Of a stretch of 64,000 nt of DNA, positions 50,132 to 60,141 are shown piece by piece (the stretch's first letter is position 1; every line of letters begins with the position of its first letter). Origin of the DNA: Lucifuga dentata (Eukaryota; Chordata; Actinopteri; Ophidiiformes; Bythitidae); NCBI GenBank assembly GCA_014773175.1, contig VXCM01000791.1, forward strand, positions 1-64,000, read 5' to 3'. A program made the translations under genes and the position numbers. Under the pieces are notes generated by a model, which saw only the letters and a list, made by a program, of their open reading frames with translations, was not told the origin of the DNA and made no database searches.

Positions 50132-51418
50132 TCATTCTTTAGGTTTAGGTTTCAGGATTCTCTTTGTGTCTACTGGCTTTTTTCTTCGTCTTATCACTCC
50201 AACTTCTTCAGATCCCCACCACCACATCAGATTGTCCCATACCGAAAACTGATGGCACACAGGAAAAACACACACAAACACAAGGTATAAGTCCACACAA
50301 GAATTCAAATGAGGATATCTTTACATCTTTATGTTGGTGCATGTTTCACATAGACACTCTTTGTACACTAGGACATAACACACAAGCTGAACTAGATGAG
50401 GATATTTTGGGAGGCGGAGCTAAAACACATCCATATGTGCACCACAAGGGGTTTTACAATGGAGGGTCATCTGCAGAGTATACGGTCTAAGAGAAAACTG
50501 GCCTGCATTTATCCAGGAACTCACTCCACCTGTGATATTTGCCATCAGGGTCCAGGCAACCATCTGCACATGTGGACGTATACTACACACTACATTCTTT
50601 CTGGAAATCAGTTTCCATGTCCCTCTCAGCTACACCTGTTGACATCCCTCCCTCACCCATTGTTGGCCACTTTGGTGTCCTACCTGCAGATAACAAAGTG
50701 CTCTTATATTTTTAGGAGCTTTCTTTACACTTCTGGCAAGGCAACTCTTTCTGTTTAGCTGGTAAAACTCCCACCCACAACACACCTGTCCAAGATCTGA
50801 TGGATCCAAACCAAACTTCCTTTTTTTAATAATAAATAATACTGATATTCAGAATTGGAATATGTAGTTTCATTCCAACACCATCAATTTTTGCAGACAT
50901 ATAATAGTGTATTTACCTAAATTTAAGCAGAGCTGCTATAGATCCCACAGATATCCAGTAACTGATCTAAAATAAAACTATTCTATTCTATTCACTATTC
51001 TGCACCTTCAAAATACAAACACAGACATAAATAAAGGCCTATGCTGGTTTCTTGCACTCTCATTCCTCAAAGATTAGGCTAATCCTTGAAATAATTCCTG
51101 ACAAAAACATTTTAATAGAATACCTGCATTATAGAACCATCTTGCAGACTTCCAAGGAAAGACACTATTCCTGTTTCCTCAACAAAGGAATCCACAGCAT
51201 CTGGAAAACAATATGAGACAGAGAAGACCTTAAAAGGAAATAATATACAAATTAGACAGTACAGTTAGAAATAGCAGAAACAAATACTTGAATTTAATTT
51301 TCAGCCAAAGAATTGTATGTGTCAGCTATAAATTATGATTTTAGTACTCACCATGGAATTCATTCACCCCTGAGCTCACAACAACAATGACCAGGGCCAA
51401 CGCTAAGCAGCGGTTCAT
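50132..51418 (-). CDS. jsrp1: Junctional sarcoplasmic reticulum protein 1-like (small membrane protein, three exons)
   Basis: Exons on the minus strand: 51418-51352, 51200-51124, 50248-50132, all with GT-AG borders and matching phases (86 codons). They were too short for ordinary ORF detection. Exon 1 gives MNRCLALALVIVVVSSG, a hydrophobic segment, then NEFHDAV. The last exon ends in a basic tail (RRRKK, KPKPKE) with a tryptophan cluster WDNLMWWWG. Reading upstream of the ATG stays open (PNPWKGFT before MNRC) back to an acceptor at 51456, so the true start may lie further 5'. A spliced exon at 51653-51575 and a donor near 51918 fit upstream exons or UTR. The PW...NRCL...hydrophobic...DAV order resembles the transmembrane region of human JSRP1 (JP-45), which contacts CaV1.1 and calsequestrin in skeletal muscle. 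Human JSRP1 also lies reversed between AMH and OAZ1. Homology is weak and from memory. The protein is much shorter than human, so an uncharacterised small secreted protein is the alternative. Confidence 0.55.
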
Positions 51419-51455
51419 CGTGAATCCCTTCCACGGATTTGGAACATCACCCAGA

Positions 51456-52855
51456 CTTTGGATGGACAGAATCCGGTCATAAGACACTAGGGACACATGC
51501 AGAATTTTTAGCTGCATGTAATATAGTTGTCAAAAATGACTCAGTTGGTTGTTTGAGGTTTAGACATGTCTTACTTATGATGGTTTCTGGTGATATTGTT
51601 CCAACTCTGACTTGTAAAGTCCTGTAGGCTGAGGTGTAAGTTTAAAGCTGCATCTGAAACAAAGCAATAAGTTAAGATATAAAGTAAAGAATGCAATTTT
51701 TTTCATGTGTAAAGTCAGGTTTGCCATTAAATGTGTCTATGTTCCCTGTATCAGTCTGTGAAAATGTACGTCACAGACTAACATAACATAACATAACATA
51801 ACATAACACAGACAAAAATAGCTACCTGCACCCAGTTGCAATATATAGAAATATGATTAAAAGAAGCTCCATGTTAAGTTGTATTTGTGTCTCTGCAGAG
51901 AAAGATAAAGAAACTCACCAGTTTTGAGTCCTTTAGAGATTTCTCACCACAGAAATGAGGGTTAATACGGTTGTGTTGATTTCGATGTTAGAGAGTGTTG
52001 CATATACACCATGCACCATGATCCTTTGCGTCTTGACTGGCAGGCACAGATGAGAGCTGTTGAAAAAAAGATAAATGACACTGAGTACTGTTACTGTTGA
52101 TACATGACTGCACTTAGACTATAGGTTACTCTGAGTCAGTCCACAGACAGGAAGGAATGCAATAAAGCAGAAAGATTCACAAATTTCAGATTTCTTTTTT
52201 TTTCTTCTTTTTTTTTTTTAACAGTAGATGTTAAAGGAGAGGACAATATTGTAGATGTCTTCAAGCCAGAAATCTTAACCTTTAAAACAAGGGACGAATA
52301 GGCTTTTACAGCCAGCATTATAAGTATCTGTTTTGTTTTAGATTTGGTTAATGTAATAATTAAATAATTATATTTCTAGACTTTTGTCTGTATTTCATGA
52401 TACCACGATATAAAAACATGCTGACTTTATTGTTTAAAACTGTGTAACCATATTGCATGGAATTACAAGTTCCCACAGACTAAGATGATGTCTTGAAATT
52501 GCTTCATTGGCCTGAACAGCAATTAAAAACCCAAAGTTATTAAATTTACAGTGCTGCAGAAAAGCAGCAAATCTTCACATTGGAGAACGTGGTACCACCG
52601 TTTAGCATTTTTACTTGAGAAAGGTGATTAATCAAGTAATAATTTCAGCTCTGAACTCCATAAGTTTTCTCTCAGACCTTTAATTCAAGGTAGAATTCTA
52701 CACCATTTCGACTTATACTTCTTACTTAATGATATTAATCTTTGCAAAACACAGGAAATATTGGAAGTATAAGTGAAACTAAAAGAGGCTCAGGCTCGTC
52801 GTTTAGTTAATATTTAATAACAATGACATTACTGTGCAATATGTTAGTATGAGAT
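51456..52855. other. Upstream region of the jsrp1-like gene and spacer to oaz1
   Basis: Holds candidate 5' exons of the minus-strand gene (51653-51575, with acceptor TTTCAG and donor GTAAGA; a donor GTGAGT at about 51918). It also holds a pentanucleotide array at 51780-51808 and otherwise A/T-rich sequence without a supported gene. Confidence 0.45.
51780..51808. repeat. (ACATA)n pentanucleotide repeat
   Basis: About six units in tandem. Confidence 0.9.
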
Positions 52856-52870
52856 AATAAATGTACCAAT
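52856..52870. repeat. Target-site duplication, 3' side of LINE
   Basis: AATAAATGTACCAAT. An identical copy is at 53225-53239. Confidence 0.85.
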
Positions 52871-53224
52871 CTTCTTCTTCTTTTCCTTTCGGCCTTCCCT
52901 TCAGGGGTCACCACAGCGAATCATCTGCCTCCATCTAACCCTATCCTCTGCCTCCTCTTCTCTCACACCAACTAACTTCATGTCCTCTTTCACTACATCC
53001 ATAAATCTCCTCTTTGGTCTTCCTCTAGGCCTCCTGCCTGGCAGTTCCAACCTCAGCATCCTTCTACCGATATGTTCACTATCCCTCCTCTGTACATGTC
53101 CAAACCATCTCAGTCTGGCCTCTCTGACTTTATCTCCAAAACATCTAACATGCGCTGTCCCTCTGATGTACTCGTTCCTGATCCTATCCATCCTCGTCAC
53201 TCCCAAAGAGAACCTCAGCATTTT
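52871..53224 (-). mobile_element. 5'-truncated LINE (RTE/Expander-like) reverse-transcriptase end
   Basis: The minus-strand frame of about 105 codons (53221-52901) reads RIRNEYIRGTAHVRCFGDK, WFGHVQRRDSEHIGRRM and GRRPRGRPKRRFMD. This is the C-terminal end of a very abundant fish reverse transcriptase. The 3' end is a (GAA)n-like tail (CTTCTTCTTCTT on plus, 52871-52882). It is flanked by a perfect 15 bp target-site duplication. The frame is nearly intact, so the insertion is fairly young. The clade name is from memory. Confidence 0.85.
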
Positions 53225-53239
53225 AATAAATGTACCAAT
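53225..53239. repeat. Target-site duplication, 5' side of LINE
   Basis: AATAAATGTACCAAT, identical to 52856-52870. Confidence 0.85.
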
Positions 53240-53260
53240 GAATGCCTCATATAGTCATTA

Positions 53261-53276
53261 TGACGTCATGACGTAA
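53261..53276 (+). promoter_or_regulatory. oaz1: cAMP response element(s) in the oaz1 promoter
   Basis: A full palindromic CRE TGACGTCA at 53261-53268 is followed directly by a second half-type site TGACGTAA (53269-53276) and a GC-box-like CACGCCCCTCC at 53280-53290. These lie about 110 bp upstream of the oaz1 ATG, in the expected core-promoter position. Confidence 0.6.
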
Positions 53277-53374
53277 GGACACGCCCCTCCACTGACAAAT
53301 AGAGCAGGCAGCCTTTCAGTGTGTCACTCGCGGACGGGGAGAGACAGAGGAGTTGCGGAGCGGACGCTGGCCGG

Positions 53375-56300
53375 ATGGTTAAATCTAACCTACAGACGAT
53401 TTTAAACAGTCATTGTTTTGTTAGAGAAAAAGAAAGAAACTTATTCGACATGCCAGTTATTGAACAAGCCAGTAATAAACCTGAAAGTGAAAGGTATGTT
53501 GTTGTCGTAAGCTAACTTGTCTAAATTTAAAACCCGGGGCCTACTAACCAGTTATAGTCTAGTTCCTGGATTAGCGCAATTCAGACTTTGGTGTTTACAA
53601 GGACCTCTTTTGAATGACAGCTCTAAACACACCGTCCAGCCCTTTGTGTTTAATGTTTATTCAAAGTTATGCCTCAGCATATACATTGACATAACCTTAA
53701 CTCATACATCTTAAACATAATTGGGTAAGATATTTGTTGAACGTTGGCATCCAGCAAATAGACGGCATCAAAGCTAACGTTGCTGTCGACATCCGTTTCC
53801 CAATTTTAGCTAATTGCACAGTAGCTTAGCTAAATCCAATGCGCTAGTTGTTAGCTTATGTGCTAGGTGGTAAAGATGTGTTTAGTCAGACATTGACAAT
53901 GCTCTCCTAGGTGACTCATTTTTAAAAAACCGTGTAAATGGGGCCTGGTTAATTTGGGATTTTCTCATATTAGATGGCATACGCTTGTTTAATGTTATCA
54001 TATAATGTGTATTGTCTGCTAATCATGTTAGCTAACGGCTGATGCTACAATATTTACTCGGATATTGTCGAATTTTTGGCTGCTGTAACATTCGATTGAC
54101 AGAATTTTGATTAATATTTAATCTTGATCTTTACCTGCTCTTTTATTAGTACAGAAGTCTGTTAACACGTTGAATAACTTAGTTTTTGGCTAACCAACGT
54201 AATTAGCGAGACGTCTGAATGGATTTGTGACTGTAGCTTGGTTTTTTTCCACTTGGCCCTCGGCTTCAGGTGCTCGGTCACTCGATAACTCCTTTCACTG
54301 AGCTGAATAAAAGATCTTCTTTTACAATGGGACAATCAGCCCAGTTATTTTAAAATAACCTTTGCTGCGTGGTTAATCTTTATGACATTAAATTAACCTT
54401 TGTGGGAGCGTTTACCAATGGACTTTGTTCTGATTTCGATTGTTTTACTGACTAGATTACTTGCAAGTGAGTCATAATTAACCAGCTTGTACGTATTTTA
54501 CCTGCTCATGTACTAACAAGAATTTGGTTGAGGCTGTTTTTCTAGTTTTACTCTCCTTTAAAGGTGAAATTTTAGGTAATTTCCACTACACTGTAAGAGG
54601 AAATCATATGGAGTCCAGTGCTGACATATAGTACACAGGGACTATTCATTAGTCAATTTTAGACAATAGATATACTGTACCTAATTTCCCATGTTTTCTG
54701 TTGCTGGTGATTTTAGCATTATTGGTAATGGCACTATGATTGCCTTTACTATATCCCTTAGTTGTAGTTATGGCTCAGTTTGCATGACAAATGGTCTGGG
54801 ACATTTTGACTTGAAGAACCCCCCCCCCACCACCACCACCAATGACAGGTCATCTCTGTGAACCGACTGCATCGTAATTGACAGTAAAGCAAATTTGGTA
54901 GTGAAGTAAATGTCTGTTTGAAGCACCCACATTTTTTTTTCCAGGTTAGCATCTTGAAGATCAGTGTTCCTTTCTTCAAGCCTTTCATTGTATTCTTTAA
55001 TAAAAAGCTACTCTTATGCAAGAAACAGCTTAAAGCTTGAGGCTTATTGCTCATGTGATCAGGGCAGCTGTCTTAACTAACAACTCTAGACAAGAATTTG
55101 CAGGTGGCTGGTTTTCCATAATCTGATACTGGGATTTAAGATGAACTTTGTGTGTTGCTATTCATATAAAATCTTTATCCAAAGTCACCTTTCCTGATCA
55201 TACAGCAGATTGGATATTCATACTGACTTGGTTAGGCTGAGCTATGGAAGTGACAGTGTTTCTCATTTGGTTCTCACACATCTGTTCCACATATAGCACA
55301 GCAGTGGCATTTACGTAAGAGCATCTGTGAGTGTCTGAACGTGTTTGAGTCGCTGTGGTAGCAGCTGCTAATGGGTTTTGTTCCTAACAGGAGCTTTGAA
55401 AATAGGCTTAATCTCAATGCTGTAAATGTACACACACACACTCACACATCTACCGGTGAAAAGCTAGGCTGATTCTGTAAAACACTTTGACCGGCCTCTG
55501 AATTAAAATGACTGGTCTGACTGAATAAACTGGTATGTCTCTGCCTATTGCAAATATTGCAGGCATAGTGACTGCAGGACTAAAGTTGGCTAATGCTTAT
55601 ATAAACAGCCTGTTTCTATGGCAGCTTTCCCCTCGAAATCGTGACAAGTTGAATGCAAGGTAAAAGAAACCAAGGCACACAAAACCATGCTAGAGCACAG
55701 AGCTAAGACAATGCCATCATTTGTAGATGAAATATACATTTTCCCATGGCTGCAATTACAAGGATGGAAAAGATATTAGGCATTAAGATGTTTCAAGATA
55801 TTCTTGTGAAAAGCATCACAGCAGCTCAGTGCTCAGCACCGTCTGTTCATAGCAACAAGTGTTCAAATGCTCCGGCATATTGGCTGTGGCTTTCTGCGTG
55901 AGTTTGCACATAACATGCCGATTAGATGAATTTTGAATTCTACGTTGCCCATAAGTGAGAATGTGAGTGAAACTTCCTATATTAAGCCTTGTTGCAGTTT
56001 TGGGGCTGAATCCTTCAGTCTGCACATGTAGCGGCCTGCAAGGCCTGTTGTAGTTTCAAAGCTCCTTCAGACTTGGTAGAGACATGCGGCCTCCAGACAT
56101 GATTACAGCATTTTTTTGCTGCCTTTAGTATCCCACAATCCATTGTGTCACCTGATTCTCACTGACTTGTAAAGTCAAGAAATATGTGACTGTGCCATAA
56201 TTACCACGTTTGTGTTCGTTTGCTTGTCGGTCATGGGTAAATAAATCATTTCATATTTCTTTATATATAATATGCTTCTTAGTATATCTTTCATTAACCT

Positions 56301-58891
56301 GATGCGCTGTTTCCAATTGCCCATTTATTGAAGTGAAACATCACATTGAATGTTGCAGGTAAATATTTTTTCCCGTTTTCCTGCTGGGATGTGAGTCATT
56401 TCAGTGCGATGTCCTGATGATATGAAATATTGGACTTTACGATTTAAGGAGGATTGTCAGGATACATCATGAGTTTTGGTCTCTGTGGGCTGATTGGCTC
56501 TTTTTGGGTTGGAGCCTCAGATTCAACTGAGCCTTCAGGTTGTTTCAGTTTTGTTGGCTTGATCCCTGGCACATCCTGCCGCAAATTGGGATCCCACCTT
56601 TTGTCCAGTGCATGATGGGATGAGTTCCAGTCCCCACAACCCTGTGCAGGAAGTGGGCAGAGAAAGTCACTGGGTGGATGGATTCTAGTTAATCTTTGAC
56701 TGAAAGTTGTAACACTGAATTCTGACAGTAATTTTAATGAGTTATCAGTGATGTGGGGTTGAAACACAAAAGTCATTCCTACTTCTTGTTACTTTGTGTG
56801 AACCAATCAGTATTTGTGCCATGAAAAAAAAAAACTTCTCTGCTGAAAATGGAGACAGTTAATGATTAAACTTGAACTCCCAACCTTGGATGTTTATCGA
56901 GTATACTACCATACACAACTTTAGCAAATGTTTTCCAGCTATTTCAGCAAAGAGTCACTCAGCGATGTAATGTGTGATCAGACCGCTGGTATATAGCGGC
57001 TTTGCGTTTGAATACTCCAAGTAAAATGGCTCCATTTGTGTGTGTGCTTGTTTCATCCTCTAGTACCTCCAGTCCCAGGAGGTGCACCCGCTGTTGCAGT
57101 AACCCGTGTCCGGGGCCTCTGTGGTGCTCCTGATGCCCCTCTCCCACCCCTGAAGATCCCAGGTGGGCGAGGGAATNGGGGCCTCTGTGGTGCTCCTGAT
57201 GCCCCTCTCCCACCCCTGAAGATCCCAGGTGGGCGAGGGAATGACCAGCGGGATCGCAATCTTTCAGCTAAGCTGTTCTATTCTGTGAGTTCAACCACTT
57301 TATTTAAATGGCCTTTAACCTCAGTTTTAAATTGCTGTAACAAAATTCATTTGTTATAAGTTTATTTTCCTTTAAATGTGTGTTTCATTTCCCAAATAAA
57401 AAGCTGCACTGTCAAAAAGCCCTTATTAGGTATCAAGAATATACAAATTAATTTTCTAGAATTTATTCAATTATTCCACTTTTTTTTTTTTTTACTCTCG
57501 AAGGTTTTGGTAGAATTTTTCTTGAATGTTTTTCCCTATTTTTTTGAGGCTTTTTTTTTTCTCTTATGTATTTTCTAGATAGTTTTAATTGTACAATTTC
57601 TTACATGAGATTAAAAAACAATTTTCCAACTCTTTACTTTCCTGTTCTGTAGGATGCTCAGTTGCTGGTTCTTGAGGAGCCCCCTCCTGCCAACGGCAGA
57701 GTGCGCTTCTTGCTTTTTGAGCCGCGGCGCTCTGAAGGCAAGCACTATGTTTGGAGGGCAGCGCTTAAAGGGGCGAACCTCTATGTTGAAATCCCTCCTG
57801 GAGCTTTGCCCGAAGGCAGCAAAGACAGGTCAGTAGGCAGGACCTGTGTGCTGTTTTTTGCTTGTTTGTGGTAGGTTTTAAAGTCCAGAGTGTTTCTTGT
57901 GTTAGATTCTATTTCTTTAAGTAAACAAGGTGTGAAAGTTTTAAATGCACAAGTCTTTTAAGTCAGTCCATTTCTTTTTCTGGAACCTGAATGGAGTGTT
58001 GTCGACTTCTTTCTTTCCAAAAATACAGGCAAGGTGCTCTCAGTTCCGGTTGTGTGCGTCACATGTACACAACGTAGTTAATTCGCAGCACTCTTTACAA
58101 AATTTAAGTATCTCTTCCATATCAAAAATGTTATTTACTCTGTGCTTCAAAATGCCCTTTAATGTCTAAGGTAATGTCTGATTTCATTTGTAGTGGGCAG
58201 ACAGCACAAGCAGCAAAGCAGAGAAGCAAAGATTACTTGGTGACATCATCATCATGTGACACTTGTGCTTTAATCTCTGCCTCTCAGTTGGTTCAAAGTG
58301 ACCAAATGACCTGCAGACTTCAGCATCTTAAAGTCAAATCATAGTGTAATCATTGCTGACTCCAACCTCTATGATATGGCTCATGGAAAATTTCTTACAC
58401 CGCCACGAGTAATTCTTTTCCTTTGCAGTTTATTAACTTGTGTTTTGCAACTCATTGACACAACTTGTATTCTTATTATTTCTAGTTTTGCTCTTCTGCT
58501 GGAGTTTGCAGAAGAACAGCTGCAGGTTGACCACGTGTTCATCTGCTTTCACAAGAGCCGTGACGACAGAGGTGAGACTTTTTTTTTTCCTGTGTATAAA
58601 CGCAATCGTTGACTAGTGTTGTTAAAGTTGTTTCATGTATCCACGACTCCAGATATGACTGTCTAAACTAGAATTTCCTGTGTAACCAGCAACAAGATAC
58701 TGCTCAGTTTTAATTGATCACCTTAAAGATTAATTACCTTCACGGCTGGTCTCTCCTCAGCATCCTTACTGCGTGCATTCAGTTTCCTGGGCTTTGAGAT
58801 TGTGAGACCGGGTCATCCCCTCGTCCCTTCCCGCCCTGACGCTTTCTTCATGGCTTACAGCATCGAGCGAGACTCCTCCGACGACGATTAA
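53375..58891 (+). CDS. oaz1: Ornithine decarboxylase antizyme 1 (five exons, +1 programmed frameshift)
   Basis: Exons: 53375-53493, 57064-57284 (contains an artefactual 66 bp duplication including N at 57177), 57653-57828, 58486-58571, 58761-58891. The first frame runs 62 codons to TCC-TGA (57128-57133). After the +1 shift at 57132 the product is about 221 residues. Antizyme binds ornithine decarboxylase monomers, sends them to the 26S proteasome without ubiquitin and blocks polyamine uptake. High polyamines promote the frameshift. The start [15 protein letters not shown] is OAZ1-type. A second in-frame ATG at 53450 may give a shorter form. Downstream blocks: [66 protein letters not shown] and a terminal acidic SSDDD. 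The middle exon ([13 protein letters not shown]) is diverged from mammalian OAZ1. This suggests the oaz1b paralogue, which I recall as the one near amh. The paralogue letter is not proven. Confidence 0.93.
56605..56695. mobile_element. Possible decayed L2-type LINE tail in oaz1 intron 1
   Basis: A stretch with ATGATGGGATGAGTTCCAG, CCCCACAACCCTGTGCAGG and a closing GGTGGATGGA resembles the common vertebrate LINE ending (GGATAGGCTCCAG...CCCTG...GGATGG). It is strongly diverged. Confidence 0.35.
57112..57242. repeat. 65 bp direct duplication around a single N spanning the antizyme frameshift site
   Basis: 57112-57176 and 57178-57242 are identical, with N at 57177. Both copies contain TCC-TGA. 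A real antizyme mRNA needs only one. Removing 66 bases (one copy plus the N) restores the conserved RGN-DQRD junction. Confidence 0.9.
57128..57133 (+). promoter_or_regulatory. oaz1: +1 programmed ribosomal frameshift site (UCC-UGA)
   Basis: TGG TGC TCC TGA closes the first frame. Skipping the U of UGA continues as GAT GCC CCT (DAP...), the conserved antizyme junction. The assembly shows a second copy at 57194-57199 because of the duplication around N. Confidence 0.95.
57203..57255 (+). promoter_or_regulatory. oaz1: Frameshift-stimulating RNA pseudoknot
   Basis: Read from the second copy. CCCTC (57203-57207) pairs with GAGGG (57235-57239), and CCCACC (57209-57214) pairs with GGTGGG (57228-57233), with one mismatch between them; this is stem 1. 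The loop GATCCC (57221-57226) pairs with GGGATC downstream (57250-57255) as stem 2. This is the known antizyme 1 pseudoknot topology. Stem pairing was checked by eye only. Confidence 0.8.
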
Positions 58892-59333
58892 AACACGCTG
58901 AGCAACTACAAATGTTTGATGTTCTTATTTCTATTCACACCCATTCATCTTTCGTAATTTTTGGAAACAAATATATTATCCAAGTTCAGTGTGGTTGAGT
59001 AGGTTTTTTTCCTTTGCACTAAGGTACGACATTACATGCCAGAAATTTAAAGCAGACGGCCACAAAATATCTGGGCCATACGTTCTCACCACGGAATGAC
59101 TTTCCATAATTTGTAGTGACTTCATCTTCACCCTTCCTGTACTCTTATGATCATGTCCACAATGTAATATTTATGATAAATCTGAATTCATTTTACTTGT
59201 GTAATTAGATACGTTTCCATGGTAATTATGAGTTGATTTTCCTGTTTATATATTTTTTTTTTTAAATGTGTGCATGATTTTCAGTTGTTGCATTGAGCCA
59301 CTTGATAGAAATCTGCATGTTGTAACCAAACTA

Positions 59334-59339
59334 AATAAA
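59334..59339 (+). promoter_or_regulatory. oaz1: Polyadenylation signal of oaz1
   Basis: AATAAA 443 bp past the stop codon, in typical 3' UTR context. Confidence 0.65.
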
Positions 59340-59536
59340 AATGCTCACCTTACACACTTGGATTTGTGGTCTCAGTGATTATAGAGAAGCAGCTTCACTG
59401 TCTTGATGATTTATTAGGTGTAAACATACTGTAGGAATAATCATAATGACATCAGGACCAGCAAAACAACAGCAGGAGATTGAATGGTCGTTGTCTTGGC
59501 AACTAACAGCAACAACTAGAAGGGCACTTATAGAAT

Positions 59537-59720
59537 GCAAACCTCTACCAAGCCTAGACAGAATTTGAAACAATAAAGATTAATAGCAACTCTGTCAAGC
59601 AAGTTACGCTTTTACCCACTTTGTTTTAACAGGATTTCTCATAAAGGTCTGAACTTGGTGGAAGGGTGGGGCATGCCTCATTATGTTTTGATGCAGATCT
59701 AAGGTGAATCCAAGAATGTT
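59537..59720. repeat. Degenerate dispersed teleost repeat
   Basis: It contains AACTTGGTGGAAGGGTGGGG, followed by a GTTTTGATGCAGATC-like block. This order is frequent in fish genomes. The family is not named. Confidence 0.4.
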
Positions 59721-60141
59721 TTAATTGATTTTTTAGCATTGTGAAAGTGTTATTTCACTATATTTTTGTCAATTTCTTTAAAAGTATTACACGAATTTCA
59801 ATAAAAGCCATATTTATAATATCTACATGCAATTTTGTCCTGATCTGGATACATTTCAAAAACTCGGGCACTGAGTTCCTGGATTTGGATCTGTGCCAAG
59901 ATTTAAGGGGTTCTTCCTGTGTAATGATCCAACCGTTGCATCAAATTTCATCATTAAATAGATGACTTTAACATCAAGCCAAAGTGTAAAATACTGTACA
60001 TGTGAAAAGCAGTGCATAGTGACAGCTTTTTTGCTACAATCTCATTATCTTAATTTTGTTTAATAATCTTGTGATCAAAAGGATTATTATAGTTAAAACT
60101 ATCAAACAGATTTCAACATGTTGAGTAAAAGTGGCATAAAA

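Larger units (their letters stand above)
58892..60141. other. oaz1 3' UTR and convergent spacer to the PEAK3-like gene
   Basis: The oaz1 3' UTR ends after AATAAA at 59334-59339. A degenerate copy of a common teleost repeat lies at about 59537-59720 (GAACTTGGTGGAAGGGTGGG, then GATGCAGATCTAAGG). No further exon was seen before the stop of the reversed gene at 60142. Confidence 0.6.

Noticed and set aside
50698..50772. Possible 25-codon extra exon of the jsrp1-like gene (LNRKSCLAR...)
   Set aside because: Open and phase-neutral, but the acceptor is weak and the length is easily open by chance. Left out of the model.
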